NCBI GenBank assembly: GCA_037013495.1
Contig: CM072801.1
Location: 20,797,501-20,861,500 of the forward strand
Source of the DNA: Hippophae tibetana
Lineage: Eukaryota; Streptophyta; Magnoliopsida; Rosales; Elaeagnaceae
DNA: 64,000 nucleotides
Reading direction: 5' to 3'
The position numbers and the translations under genes are program-made. This document shows, piece after piece, positions 1-11,334 of this stretch; position 1 is the stretch's first letter, and each line of letters starts with the position of its first letter. Under the pieces are notes generated by a model. It saw only the letters and a program-made list of their open reading frames with translations. It was not told the DNA's origin and made no database searches.

Positions 1-1546
1 GTCCACATAGAAGCATGTGGGGCCTTACACGGTGGGGTGGATAAAAAAGGTGGCTGAGATAAAAGTGATACAAATTTGCAAAGTTCCTCTCTTCATAGGT
101 ACGCACTATCAAGAAGAAATTATGTCTGATGTTATTGATATGGAATCTTATCATGTACTGTTAGGGAGATCGTGACAATTTGATAAAGACACCATTCATG
201 AGGGACAAGATAATAACTATGCATTTCATTGGAAGGCAAGAGGGTGGTGCTATTACCTGCCAAAGAAAAACAGATCCTAGAGGTCTCAATTATTCCTCCC
301 AAACCTGTTCTTCTGAGTATTTCAGAAATGAATATGTGTTATAAGGAATTATAACAATGTGAGAAATTCTATATGTTAGTTGCAAAGCCAATTTATGATA
401 CTACTATCACAGAAATACCCCGTCAGCTGAGCTTCTCTTAGAGGAATTTGCATCTTTGACCCCAGCTGAATTACCCAATGAGTTGCCCCCAATGAGTGAT
501 ATTCTACATCAAATCGACCTCATTCCAGGACCTGTTTTATCTAACTTGCCCCATTATAGACTGATCCCAAGAGAACATGACATACTCCAGGAAATAGTGG
601 ATGACTTATTGAATAAGAATTCGTGAAGGGTTACTTTGAGCCCCTGTGCAGTTTCAGCTCCATTGGTACCAAAAAAAGACAACACTTAGCTGATGTGTGT
701 AGACAGCCGTGCTGTTAATAAAATAACAGTCAAATATCATTTTTCAATCCTAAGGTTGGAGGTTATGCTGGATAAATTTGAGGGGTCCTGAATAATTTTT
801 AAACTTAATTTAAAAAGTGGATACCATTAGATTCGAATTAAGTCCGGTGATGAGTGGAAGAAAGGATTCAAAAGAAAAGAGGGAGTATATGAGTGGCTTG
901 TCATGCCATTTGGATTATGTAATGCGCCTTTCCTATTTATGAATTGCAGTGGTTTATTTTAATGTTATACTGGTTTTAAGCAAAAGTGAAAGTGAGCACC
1001 TAAACCATTTGATGTCCATCTTTGAAGCACTTAGAACCAACAACCTCCACCTCAATTTAAAAAAAATGTGAGTTTCTCACCTCTAAAATTTTATTTGGGG
1101 ATATATTATCTATGAACATGGTGTTTCTGCTGATATAAATAAAATTGAAGCTATTCAGAGTAGGCCAATTCCTAAAATTGTGCAGGAAGTTAGAAGTTTT
1201 TATGGGCTTGCTTCTCTTCATTTAGGGTTTGAGTACATTAATAGCACCCATTACGAGTTTCCTCAAAAAAGCAAACTTTAATAGGGGGGTTGAACATGAC
1301 AAAAGTTTCATTTTGATCAAGTAGAAATTGAGCATAGCACCAGTGCTAGTACTTCCAAACTTTGAGAATCCATTTGAAGTTGAAACTGATGCTTCTATGG
1401 TGGGAATTGGAACAGTTCTCATTTAAGATGGAAGACCAGTGGAATTTTATAGTGAGAAGCTCTATCAGGCTAGACAAAAGTGGACTACGTATGAGCAAGT
1501 ACTATAGCAGAGCAAGAACTATAGCAGTCATCCGAGCACTTCAACA
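1..1546 (+). pseudogene. Ty3/gypsy pol remnant, piece 1 (protease, RT, start of RNase H)
   Basis: Decayed polyprotein of a Ty3/gypsy retrotransposon that runs in from the left edge. Around 100-200 the frame reads like the end of the aspartic protease region (SYHVLLGRS, where the family usually has a Trp followed by QFD). At 640-940 reverse transcriptase blocks are visible: [19 protein letters not shown], and [14 protein letters not shown] at 890-935. The segment after NAPF appears shortened, and the catalytic Y-x-D-D near 950 reads YFNV. From 1340 the frame passes into RNase H (FEVETDAS, then AVIRALQ at 1525-1545), where it stops abruptly at the LTR of copia-A. Several stops and frameshifts make it non-functional. 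It continues at 6971 and again at 13325. Confidence 0.85.
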
Positions 1547-1789
1547 TGAAGAAATCAATGTTTGAAGAAATAACCAGAAGAAGAAATAAACGTTTTCTTT
1601 CATATATTTTCTTAATTTGTATCAGATATGTACATTATTTATATAGACAAATATCAATTACTATTTCACCAACCACCATGATTGAATTACATGGTTTACA
1701 GCTGCTTGGTAGGCGCCGTGTATATTGGTAGGCGTTTGACGTCAGTGCAGTATTTGTTGAATGAGTTGCAGTGTTTGTTGAATTCAACA
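1547..1789 (-). repeat. copia-A 3' LTR
   Basis: 243-bp direct repeat of 6717-6970. On the plus strand it runs from TGAAGAAATC to GAATTCAACA, so it has TG...CA ends. The other copy is 11 bp longer because TTTTGTAGACG is added near position 6911. The two copies differ at a modest number of sites, implying an old insertion. Confidence 0.93.
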
Positions 1790-1800
1790 CTCCCCCTCAA
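1790..1800 (-). other. copia-A polypurine tract
   Basis: The minus strand reads TTGAGGGGGAG directly before the LTR start TGTTGAATTC. This is the plus-strand priming site of the element. The identical tract lies beside the copia-B LTR at 7847. Confidence 0.9.
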
Positions 1801-2450
1801 GTTGGTGCATAGATGTCTTTCATGCCGAACTTGACTGAAACTTCAGTGAATAATCGATATGAGACTGCTTTAGTGAGGATGTCAGCCAATTGATCTTCTG
1901 ACTTAATTTTTGGCAATTCTAATGAATTTTCTTCTAAATTTTCCTTAATAAAGAATCTGTCAACTTCAACATGTTTTGTACGATCATGTTGAACTGGATT
2001 ATGAGCAATATCACATGTTGTTTTATTGTCACAAAATAACTTAATTGATTCTTTAGCAGGATATGCCAAATCTTTTAAGAGAGATTGTAACCACAAGGCC
2101 TCACAAAGCCCAAGTGTCATGCCTCTGTATTCAGCCTTTGCGCTTGAACGGGCAACAATATGTTGTTTCTTACTTCTCCATGTTACAAGGTTTCCCCCTA
2201 CAAAAGTGAAGTAGCCTGATGTAGATGGTCTATCATTTATTGATCCAGCCCAATCAGCATCAGTATATACTTCAATTCTAGAAAACTCTGAGTTTTTAGT
2301 GAACAATACTCCTTTTCCAGGAGCAGACTTTAAATATCTCAAAATAAGAATAACTGCATTCATATGTTGTTCTCCAGAATTATGCATAAATTGGTTGACA
2401 ATACTTAAAGCATAAGCAAGGTCTGGTCTTGTGTGTGCCAAATACATCAA
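1797..2450 (-). pseudogene. copia-A RNase H domain and pol C-terminus
   Basis: 217 codons open on the minus strand, beginning in the end of the RT region (YLAHTRPDLAYALSIVNQFM). The copia RNase H landmarks follow: TDADWAG near residue 64, SGYFTFVGGNLVTWRSKKQ at about 79-97, SSAKAEYRGM (usually SSAEAEYR) and CDNKTTCDIAHNPVQHDRTKH. The C-terminus FGMKDIYAPT ends just inside the PPT and LTR. This is the best preserved part of copia-A, but it has no intact upstream ORF, so it is a pseudogene segment. Confidence 0.9.
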
Positions 2451-3730
2451 CCTTCTAACAAGCCTTTGGTATCTTTCTTTATTTGTTGGAACTTGATCAA
2501 CCTTGATACATAACTTTAATCTTCCTCTACTGGTGTATTAGCTGGTTGTCATGCTGACATACCGGTCTCTTTTAATAAATCTAAGGCATACTTTCTTTGA
2601 GATAAGAAGATTCCTTCTGTTGATCAAGAAACCTCAATCCCAAGAAAATATTTTAAGGAACCAAGGTCTTTCATTTCAAATTCTTTGGACAAATAAGTTT
2701 GTAGTGCTTTCCTTTCTTCAAGATCATTTCATGTTACTATCATATCATCAACATATACAATAAGTGCAGTGATCTTACCATACCTTTTTTTTAGAAATAA
2801 AGTATGGTCTGAATTGCTTTGCTTGTAGCCAAACGCCTTCATTGACCTTGTGAACCTGCCAAACCATGCTCTTGGGGATTATTTCAATCCATACAGTGAT
2901 TTTTTTAATTTGCACACCTTTTCATCATAGATTGTGGATTTCTTGATTCCTGGTGGTAAATCCATGTAGACTTCTTCAATTAAATCTCCATGTAGAAAGA
3001 TATTTTTTACATCAAACTAATATAATGACCTTATAACCTGCCAAACCAAGACCCAAACAATGTTAATTTTGGCTACAGGTGCAAATATTTCTGTATAGTC
3101 GATCCCATATGTTTGAGTGTATCTTTTTGCCACCAATCTTGCTTTATAGCGTTCAATCATACCATTTGCTTGATACTTTACTAAAAAAATCCATCGACAT
3201 CCAACAATTTTATTTGTTGGTGGATGATTGACAAGTTCCTAAGTTCTATTTATTTCTAAGGATCTTAGTTCTTCGTTCATAGCATCTTTCCATTTTTGGT
3301 TAGCTAAAGCTTCCTGCACACTGTTAGGAATAGATACAGCAAATAATTGATTCACAAATGATACGTTTAATTTTGACAAACGATGTTTAGACATATAGTT
3401 ACTCATGGGATATTTGACTTTACTAGAAATCTTAGGTTCATACATGGCTTTAGGAATACCTCTGTTAGGACGTGATGGAAGTATTTTTCTGGTTGGTTCA
3501 ATAGTTGGAACATCCTCTGCAAATGATTGGTTAGGTATATCAACAGCTTGTGGAGAAGGAAACTCGTACTCATTTAGTGGTAGTAAGGAACTTGCTTGAT
3601 GATCTTGAAGTTGATGAGAACTTGATTCTATTTCCCTCAAGTCTTTTCTATATTGAGAGTTATTACCATCTGAATTCAAGTTATTTGTATTTTCCTCACA
3701 TATAATTTGTCTTTCTTCATAAGGAAACAA
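2451..3730 (-). pseudogene. copia-A reverse transcriptase region, heavily mutated
   Basis: Segment linking integrase and RNase H. The 3730-3239 frame carries the copia linker (PNRGIPKAMYEPKISSK, then NQLFAVSIPNSVQEALANQKWKDAMNEELRSLE), which precedes RT. From 3238 to 2451 RT blocks are recognisable only in pieces across changing frames: the HGDLIEEV block near 2980 and the YVDDMIVT block near 2740. Many stops and small indels; no enzyme could be made. Confidence 0.8.
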
Positions 3731-5016
3731 TTAATATGTAAGGGTCTGAATTTCAGCATGGTTGTACTCCCCCTGAAATTCAGGCGTAGAAGAGAAATAC
3801 ATTGTATCTTCATGAAAAATAAGATCCATGGTAGTATGTTTTGTAGGAGGATGATAACAACGATACCTTTTTTGTTGCATGGCATATCCCATAAAAACAC
3901 AACGTATTTCTCGTGGATCCAACTTGCTATGTTGTTGTTTATGTAGGTGTACAAATGCCACACAACCAAAGACATAAGGAGGTAAATTGGGAACATTTGG
4001 TGCAACAATTGCTTCAGTGATGGCTTGTAGTGGTCTCTGGAAGTTAATGGGACTGGAAGGTACCCGATTGATCAAATATGCAATAGAAGTAATTGCTTCT
4101 CCCCAATAAGATAATGACATATTAGCTTCGATCAATGAGGCACAAACAACTTCCAACAAGTGTCGATTTTTTCTTTCTGTAACTCCATTTTGTTGAGTGT
4201 ATCAACACAAGTAGTTTGATGAATAATGCCTTCTGATTGAAGATATTCTTGAAGCTCAGAAATTTTATATTCTCCCCCATTGTCACTTCTTAGAACTTGA
4301 ATCTGTGTTTTATATTGAGTACGAACCATTTTATGAAATTTTCTAAATAAGACGTTTACCTCACTTTTAGATTTCATTAAACAGACCCAAGTCATTCTAC
4401 TAAAATCATCAATAAATGTGACAAACCAACATGATCCTCCCAACGTAGAGACTTTGGAAGGATCCCATACATCAGAATGTATAACCATAAACGAAAATAG
4501 ACTTTTATTTAAGGTTATAGGAAATGAGGAACAATGACTTTTTGCTAGTTCACAGACATCACACTTTAAAGTAGAAAGATCTAAGCTCAAAAATAAACTT
4601 GGAAATAATTTCTTTAAATATCCAAAAGAAGCATGACCCAATCTCCTATGCCATAGCCATATATTTGATTCATCCTTGTTAGATCCAGTTGCTACGAATG
4701 CATGATTTGTTGAATCCAAGTCCAAATAATACAGGTTTCCTTGCCTAACACCACGACCAATCGTTTGCTTTGTTTGAATGTCTTTGAACACACAAAAGTC
4801 AGGCCAAAAAATAACAAAACAAGATAAAGCAGTGGTTATTTGAGAAATAGATATAAGGTTATACTCTAAAGAGGGAACAACTAGTACTGAGTCTAAATTC
4901 AAAGTACTAGTGAGAGACAAAGATCTTTCCCCAATGACTCGGGTTGTGTTACCATTGACAGTGTAAACAGTTTTGTGTGAGGATGGCTTTGAGATTTGTT
5001 TAGAATCGAATGTCAT
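3731..5016 (-). pseudogene. copia-A protease end and integrase
   Basis: Two minus frames. In 5016-4132 the frame starts at the end of the protease (MTFDSK) and contains the GAG-pre-integrase motif (LWHRRLGHASFGYLKK near residues 121-136) and the integrase core with IHSDVWDP, FIDDFSR and LRSDNGGEY, which supply the two catalytic Asp. A frameshift near 4190 breaks the block normally holding the catalytic Glu; the text resumes in the frame 4159-3731 (SYWGEAITSIAYLINRVPSS, FGCVAFVHLHKQQ). Pseudogene. Confidence 0.88.
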
Positions 5017-5039
5017 ATGATCAACTGCACCTGAATCAA

Positions 5040-5902
5040 TTATCTATGTATTATTAAAAACAGGAGAAAAAACTTTAAGCATCTTACCAACATGCGCTGA
5101 GGAGGTTGCAACATGATCCTTTGTTGTTTCAGCAATGGTGGCAGTAGACATTTGTCGTGGATTTTTCTTTCGAGAGTCACAGTTGTGATCCCACCAGTCA
5201 GGATATCCCACCAGTTCAAAACATCGTTCTTTTGTATGACCCTTTTGATGACAATGGGTACATTTAAATGATGATTTAGCAATCACCCTTCGTTCTTGCT
5301 GATTGGAAAAAAGAATGATTTTTAGATATCATGGCAGAAGCGTCAATATCTCTAGATTTTTCCTTCAATGAGATTCGATGTACTACCTCCCGTCGAATCA
5401 AGGAATAACAACCTTCTAAATCTGGGATAGTTTCTTTTCGCAAAATTTCTCCACGAACTTGCTCAAACTCATCATCTAATCCAGCAAGGAAAATATGTAT
5501 CCTTAGTCTTTCAACAAACTCTTGATATGATATTAGATCATGAGGGTCTTTCATGACCACCTTATCACGATGGTCTAGCTCTTGGAAAATTTCAATCAAC
5601 TCTCCATAATACTCTGAAAGTGATTTTCTATTTTGTCTGGAAGTAAAATCTTTTTGGTTTAAGACAAATACCTGTAATTCGTCACTTCCATCATAGAATG
5701 CTTTTGCCAAAGCACCCCAAATTTCAAAAGCAATAGGTATGCGTAAATATCGCTTCATGATTTTTGGACTCATTAACATAAGTATCCATCTCTTCACTTT
5801 TTGATTTTCTGCATAGCACTTGTTATAATTGTTTGATATTATTTCTGTTTGCAAATTTTTTTCATGAATATAAGAGAGTTTTTCTCTCTCTGCAATATAC
5901 AT
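5040..5902 (-). pseudogene. copia-A gag with CCHC zinc knuckle
   Basis: Frame 5902-5276 shows the plant copia gag fold (retrotran_gag/UBN2 type): WGALAKAFYDGSDELQ, LNQKDFTSRQNRKSLSEYY and FLAGLDDEFEQVRGEIL. A stop and frame change near 5280 separates it from the nucleocapsid knuckle CTHCHQKGHTKERC (5270-5210), a canonical CX2CX4HX4C. The gag would coat element RNA in virus-like particles. The start near 5990-6040 is degraded. Confidence 0.85.
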
Positions 5903-6059
5903 TTCTATTATTTGAGACCAAACATCATAATTAGTCTCAGTAATAACAATTCCAGCATTAAAAACACCTTCAGACTAAACAGATTGTACAACAACTGGAT
6001 TTGATTGCTCCATAGGTAATGAAATTATACCCTTTGTCATGATATTATAGTAACCAAAC

Positions 6060-6500
6060 TAAAAAATGGTGTAATAATTTTAGGAGTAAATTTTTTTTTC
6101 TGTTTTTTTTAATATTTATACTAAACCGGATCAAAAACCACAAAACTGGTTCAAAATTGGTTTAAAAACTGGAAAAATTGGACCAAACCGGTTTTAGAAA
6201 TCCAGAACCGGAAAAAAAATTGGGTTCAGACCTTTAAAATGGACCGAACCGTTCAAAAATAAAAAAACTATGAAAAAACGAGAAAACCGGTTTCAGACCG
6301 AATCGCTGGTTGAACCAACTTGAGCCGAACCGAGGTGCGGGCTAGCTATGCCCTCGAGCCGAGCTGAACCACGCTAAACCAGCCGAACTGCGCCGAATCA
6401 GCCGAGCCGAATGACACATCATCGTATTCAACCTTCAGACGGCGCGTGTAGCACGTGAAAAATGGTTCCTTTACTTCAAGCGGCGCGTGGGGGCGCGTGC
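6060..6500 (-). repeat. copia-A leader with ACCGG/GCCGA-type simple repeats
   Basis: Between gag and the PBS the leader is built from short degenerate repeats. At about 6120-6345 variants of AACCGGTT, AAACTGG and GACCGAACC recur every 8-20 bases; at 6330-6420 it turns into GAGCCGAACC/AGCCGAGC units. GC content is well above the surroundings. No convincing CDS; the minus ORF at 6591-6346 has no recognisable domain. Confidence 0.7.
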
Positions 6501-6705
6501 GGCACTTTTCTTCTACTCTATTTTTACCAAAATGTTCAAAATTGTGTTTAGAGTAATCTGGTAAAATTAGGTGAGACAAATACCGCTTCAAAAATGATGT
6601 TTGTATTTAATATTTGTACGGGTGTTTGAATGATTTTTTTTTCCGAGAAGAAATCTTTGTTTTAGAGAACAAGAGTTTCAAAATTTGTATAAAGCAACGA
6701 CTTGA

Positions 6706-6716
6706 CTCTGATACCA
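6706..6716 (-). other. copia-A primer binding site (tRNA-iMet type)
   Basis: The minus strand reads TGGTATCAGAG immediately after the LTR end ...TTTCTTCA. This is the usual plant copia PBS, complementary to the 3' end of initiator tRNA-Met. Confidence 0.92.
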
Positions 6717-6970
6717 TGAAGAAATCAATGTTTGAAGAAATAATCAGAAGAAGAAATAAACGTTTTCCTTCATATATTTTCTTAATTTGTATGGGATATG
6801 TACATTGTTTATATAGACAAATATCAATTACTATTTCACCAAACACTATAATTGAATTACATGGTTTATAGTTGCTTGGTAGGCACCGTATATATTGGTA
6901 GACGTTTTGTAGACGTTTGACGTCGGTGCAGTATTTGTTGAATGAGCTGCAGTGTTTGTTGAATTCGACA
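6717..6970 (-). repeat. copia-A 5' LTR
   Basis: 254-bp partner of 1547-1789. On the minus strand it runs from TGTCGAATTC to TTTCTTCA and abuts the PBS. It contains an 11-bp TTTTGTAGACG addition that partly repeats the neighbouring TAGACG, absent from the other LTR. Confidence 0.93.
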
Positions 6971-7648
6971 CGACATTAAGAACAATATCTCATTAGCACC
7001 GAATTCATTTTACATAGTGAGCAGCATTCTCTAGAATCCCTTAACTCTCAGAAATCTCTTAGCTGGATGCATACTAGATGGACTCTTTTCCTCCAAAAAT
7101 TCACATTTGTCTTCAAGCACAAAAGTGGTAAGAGTAACATAGTTGCTGATACTTTGAGTTGTAGGCATCATTTACTTGTTGTTTTAAAAACTGAAATCAT
7201 TAGTTTTGAATGCCTACCTGAGTTATATCCTGATGATGAAGAATTCTCTACTATTTGGTTACTTTGTCAACAAAATGGTCCAATTAATAGCTTTCACTTG
7301 CAATATGTTTATCTTTTTTTAAAGATAATCAATTATGTGTTCCCAAGACTTCTTTGCGAGAGTTCCTTATGGGAGACTTACATGAAGGCGGTATGGCAGG
7401 ACATCTGGGTAAAGACAAAACTATTGCTTCCTTAGAAGATAGGTATTTTTGGCCACACTTGCATACTAAATTGTTCAAAGGTATGTAATACTCAATATGT
7501 TGGCTTGTACTCCCCACTACACGTGCCTAACACTATATGGGAAGACCCTTAGCATGGATTTTATCTTAGGCCTTCCAAAGACACAAAGACATGTTGACTC
7601 TGTGTTCATTGTGGTAGACAGATTTTCTAAAATATCTTACTTTGTTCC
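6971..7648 (+). pseudogene. Ty3/gypsy pol remnant, piece 2 (RNase H end and integrase start)
   Basis: Continuation of the gypsy pol interrupted at 1546. It shows the RNase H tail (FTFVFKHKSGKSNIVADTL at 7099-7155), then the integrase zinc-binding region ([22 protein letters not shown] near 7390-7452, in another frame) and the start of the core domain ([26 protein letters not shown], 7555-7632). It stops at about 7648 where the copia-B LTR begins. Stops and frame changes are frequent. Confidence 0.88.
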
Positions 7649-7846
7649 AGTAGAAAATTCAATTAATGTATTTACAAGATAATAGTTCATGAAGATTAAT
7701 ACATGTATAAATATAGAAAAAAAAGAGAATCTGCTTTTCCTAAAAGTGCTTTTAGGAAAAGTAGATTAGTTGCATACAACTAATATACAGCTTATAAAGT
7801 ATATTAGTTGTATACAACTAATATACTATATAATGATTTATTAACA
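7649..7846 (-). repeat. copia-B 3' LTR with hairpins
   Basis: 198-bp direct repeat of 13130-13324. On the minus strand it starts TGTTAATAAATC and ends TTTTCTACT, so the usual CA end is not present in either copy. It holds a hairpin with 13-bp arms at 7734-7761, a near palindrome at 7765-7784 and a 30-bp perfect palindrome at 7798-7827. Confidence 0.9.
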
Positions 7847-7857
7847 CTCCCCCTCAA
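7847..7857 (-). other. copia-B polypurine tract
   Basis: Minus-strand TTGAGGGGGAG directly precedes the LTR start TGTTAATAAATC. Same tract and position as in copia-A. Confidence 0.9.
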
Positions 7858-9419
7858 GTTGGCGCGTAGATATCAATCATGCCCAACTTGCTTAGTGAGC
7901 CATATAATGACTTTTTGGAGACTCCTTTGGTAAGCATATCTGCAAGTTGCTCTTCTGTGGGAACAAAAGGAAAACTAATAAGTTTGGCATCTAATTTCTC
8001 TTTTATAAAGTGACGATCAACCTCTACATGCTTAGTGCGATCATGTTGTACTGGATTTTGTGATATATCAATGGCTGCCCGATTGTCACAATACATCTGC
8101 ATAGTATTTTTGAGTTCGAAACCCAAATCTAATAACAAAGTTCTTATCCACAGCAATTCACAAACCCCATGAGCCATACCTCTATACTCGGCCTCAGCAC
8201 TAGATCGTGCCACCACTTTCTGCTTCTTACTTTTCCATGTAACCAAATTTCCTCCCACAAAGGTGAAATAACCCGATGTTGACTTTCTATCTGTAATACT
8301 TCCTGCCCAATCTGCATCTGTGAATCCACAGACTTCAAGAGGATTGTTGTGTTTAGAGAACATTACTCCCCTTCCTGGAGCCGATTTCAAATACCTTAAA
8401 ATTCTCAAAACAACATTCATATGGTTCTCACTTGGATTGTGCATGAACTAACTCACCACACTTACTGCATATGCAACATCTGGTCTAGTATGAGCTAAGT
8501 AAATCAAACGTCCAACCAATCTCAGATAGCGAGCTCGATCAGTTGGTATCTGATCTGGATACTCTGCTAAACAATGGTTTTGCTCAATAGGAGTGTCAAT
8601 AGGTTTGCAATCCAACATACCTGTCTCTGTTAGCAGATCAATAATGTACTTCCTCTGACACAGATATATTCCTTCTCTTCCCCTGGCTACCTCAATTCCT
8701 AAGAAGTACTTTAGTTCACCTAAGTCCTTCATTTCGAATTCAGAGTCTAGCTGTCTTTATAATTTATCCATCTCAATAGTATCATCACCAATGATTACCA
8801 TATCATCAACATAAATGATTAGGGCTATTACCTTCCCTCGTTGATGTTTGAGAAATAGAGTGTGGTCTGAATTACTCTGTCTGTAACCAACCTTTTGCAT
8901 GAACTGTGAAAACCTTCCAAACCAAGCTCGAGGGGATTACTTGAGGCCATACAAAGACTTCCTCAATTTGCATACAAAATTACCAGGAGAATCAACTACA
9001 TACCCAGGTGGAAGACTCATGTACACCTTCTCGGCTAATTCTCCATGAAGAAACGCATTCTTGACATCAAACTGTCGAAGTGGCCAGTTTAGGTTAACAA
9101 CAAGTGAGAGCAGAACCCGAATCGTGTTCATTTTGGCAACAGGAGCAAAAGTCTCATCATAGTCTACACCATACGTTTGAGTAAACCCTTTTGCTACAAG
9201 ACGAGCTTTATATTGATTTACGGATCCATCACCATTATGTTTTATAGTAAACACCCATCGACAACTAACTGCCTTTTTTCCTTGTGGTGGTGACACAAGT
9301 TGCCAAGTATCATTCTTTTTTAACGCATCCATCTCTTCAGCCATTGCCTTCCTCCATATTGGATCTCCCAACGCATCCTGCACTTTATTAGGTACTGATA
9401 CACCAGATATTTGATTCAC
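7854..9419 (-). pseudogene. copia-B reverse transcriptase and RNase H
   Basis: One minus frame from 9419 to 7854, broken only by three stops. RT blocks in order: [65 protein letters not shown], then the catalytic YVDDM near 8805, MKDLGELKYFLGIEV and LIYLAHTRPDVAYAVS. RNase H follows with TDADWAG, SGYFTFVGGNLVTWKSKKQ, SSAEAEYRGM and CDNRAAIDISQNPVQHDRTKH; the C-terminus is GMIDIYAPT. The stops lie right after SLYGLK, in the DKL-RQL linker near 8758, and in VS-FMHN near 8446; family members have Gln at such places. Confidence 0.92.
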
Positions 9420-9466
9420 AAATGATTTATATGACTTAGATAATCTTTTAGTGGATATGTAATTGG

Positions 9467-10603
9467 CTACTGGTATTTTGATTTTGCATGAATATTTGGT
9501 TCATACCTTTTGGCTGGTTGACCTCGAGTAGACCTATTTGGTAACACATACTGTCCAATGTTAGACTCGATGCTATTAGTATCAGTAGGCGTACATACCT
9601 CAGATGAGTGACCTTCAGTACTAGGGAGTTGTTGATCAAGGGTTTCTGAGGGTACAGTTGTGTCTTCAATGTCATTTGTTGTAAGTGAATTTGGTGCTTG
9701 AATACTTGAAGCATCTGCTTCTGCAATGACTTGTCTCTTTGAAACATCAGTTGGTGATTCACCTAATGTCTCCCCCTCACCATGATACAGTTCTTCAAAA
9801 TATGTATTCTCCCCCTGACGAGCAGTATCAGGTGAGGAAAAATAACTCATGTCCTCAAAGAAGGTGACATCCATAGTAACATAATACTTTCTGGTTGGTG
9901 GATGGAAGCACTTGTACCCTTTCTGATAACTTCCATAACCAACAAACACACATTTAATTGCTCGGGCATCTAATTTAGACCTTTGATTTTTAGGAATATG
10001 CACAAAAGCAACACAACCAAATACACGGGTAGGAAGATTATGAAAGGATGATAAGGTGACGTAAGATGCGAGAATCTGAAATGGGATGTTTCCGTTAAGG
10101 ACACTAGACGGGAGACGATTGATGAGATGGGCAGAAGCCTGTACAGCATCACCCCAAAGGTATTTTGGCATATAAGCACTAAATAATAGTGCACGAGCCA
10201 TATCAAGTAAATGACGATTTTTTCTTTCAGACACTCCATTTTGTTCTGGTGTTTGTGGACAAGTAGTTTGGTGAATAATCCCATGTGTTTTGAAATTTTT
10301 TTGAAAGACATGATTAACATATTCCCCACCATTGTCAGAACGGAGGATCCGAATGATGGCATTATATTGTGTTTGAACGAAGGTATGAAAATTTTGAAAA
10401 ACTGAAAAAACTTCATCTTTTGTTCTAAGAAGAGAAATCCACGATAACCTTGTACAGTCATCGATAAATGAAACAAAATATCTCATACCCGATATAGTTG
10501 GCTCTTTAGATGGTCCCCAAACATCAGAATGAATTAATTCAAAAGGAATAGTACTTTTATTAGAAATACTAGGAGAATAAGTAATACGATGGCTCTTGGC
10601 CAA
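9467..10603 (-). pseudogene. copia-B integrase
   Basis: 378 codons open. The integrase core has IHSDVWGPSKEP (first Asp, near residue 25), FIDDCTRLSW, ILRSDNGGEYV (second Asp) and TPEQNGVSERKNRHLLDMAR (catalytic Glu), giving a complete D-D-E set. Downstream are WGDAVQASAHLINRLPSS and FGCVAFVHIPKNQRSKLD, then a low-complexity acidic linker toward RT. A frameshift separates it from RT near 9460 and another from the protease frame near 10605-10620. The domain itself is intact but not in an intact polyprotein. Confidence 0.92.
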
Positions 10604-11334
10604 AACACAAGTCTCACAATGTAAACAGTCTCACTAACACCAATAAATAAAGTGGGCATAGTTTTTTTCATAAGACTAAAACACGGATGCCCTAAGCGGC
10701 GATGCCACAACCAAATTTCACTTAGCTTATCGGAACTAGAAGTCAATGCAGTGCTTGCCCTTACTCCTGGTTTCTCCCCTCCGTAGTTCTGATCTAAACG
10801 GAACAATCTGCCCCTCAGATACCCTCGACCAATTATTGCCCTGGTAAGAAGATCCTGAAAAATCACATACATAGGATAAAAGGTTACAAAGCATTTAGAC
10901 TCAAGGTTCAACTGTGGGACAGAGATTAAGTGATGAGATATGTCAGGTACATATAAAACATTATGGAGCTGTAAAGATAGAGTGATATAAACTGACCCCT
11001 TTCCTAAGACAGGAAAGGCCTCACCATTAGCATTCGTAACATAAGACACTGGTGGGGGAAATAACTCATTAAAATAAGATTTATCATAAGTCATATGATC
11101 AGATGCACCAGAGTCAATAATCCAAGTATTAGACCCAACAGAGTGAGAAACATTTAAGGTCATACCAATCTTACCACAACCAGCTATTGAAGCTATAGGG
11201 ATACCTCCACATTCCATAGGATGATTCTGTCCATAGTAGTCTGGTTCTTGAACAATTTGCACGGCAGCTGTTTTTGCTTTAGAGCGATACCCATTTTGTC
11301 GTTTTGCTGCATAGTAGTCTGATTTTGGCTTCAA
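10604..11334 (-). pseudogene. copia-B aspartic protease and pre-integrase region
   Basis: Minus frame beginning just after the zinc knuckle. The protease active site is WIIDSGASDHMTYDK near residues 91-105 (DSG triad). The typical LHNVLYVPDISHHLISVPQL follows, and the GAG-pre-integrase motif is IWLWHRRLGHPCFSLMKK. The frame is lost shortly after TLFIGVSETV, where it should pass into the zinc-binding part of integrase. Confidence 0.9.

Larger units (their letters stand above)
1547..6970 (-). mobile_element. Ty1/copia LTR retrotransposon copia-A, inserted in a gypsy RNase H
   Basis: Near complete but inactive 5.4-kb Ty1/copia element. Reading on the minus strand the order is LTR (6970-6717), PBS, leader, gag with a CCHC knuckle, protease, integrase, RT, RNase H, PPT, LTR (1789-1547); integrase before RT is the copia arrangement. 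Flanking pentamers are CAACA (1542-1546) and CGACA (6971-6975), a 4/5 match expected of a diverged 5-bp target duplication. The interrupted sequence on both sides belongs to one gypsy RNase H. The coding part has many stops and frame changes, with the RT the worst preserved. Confidence 0.93.
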
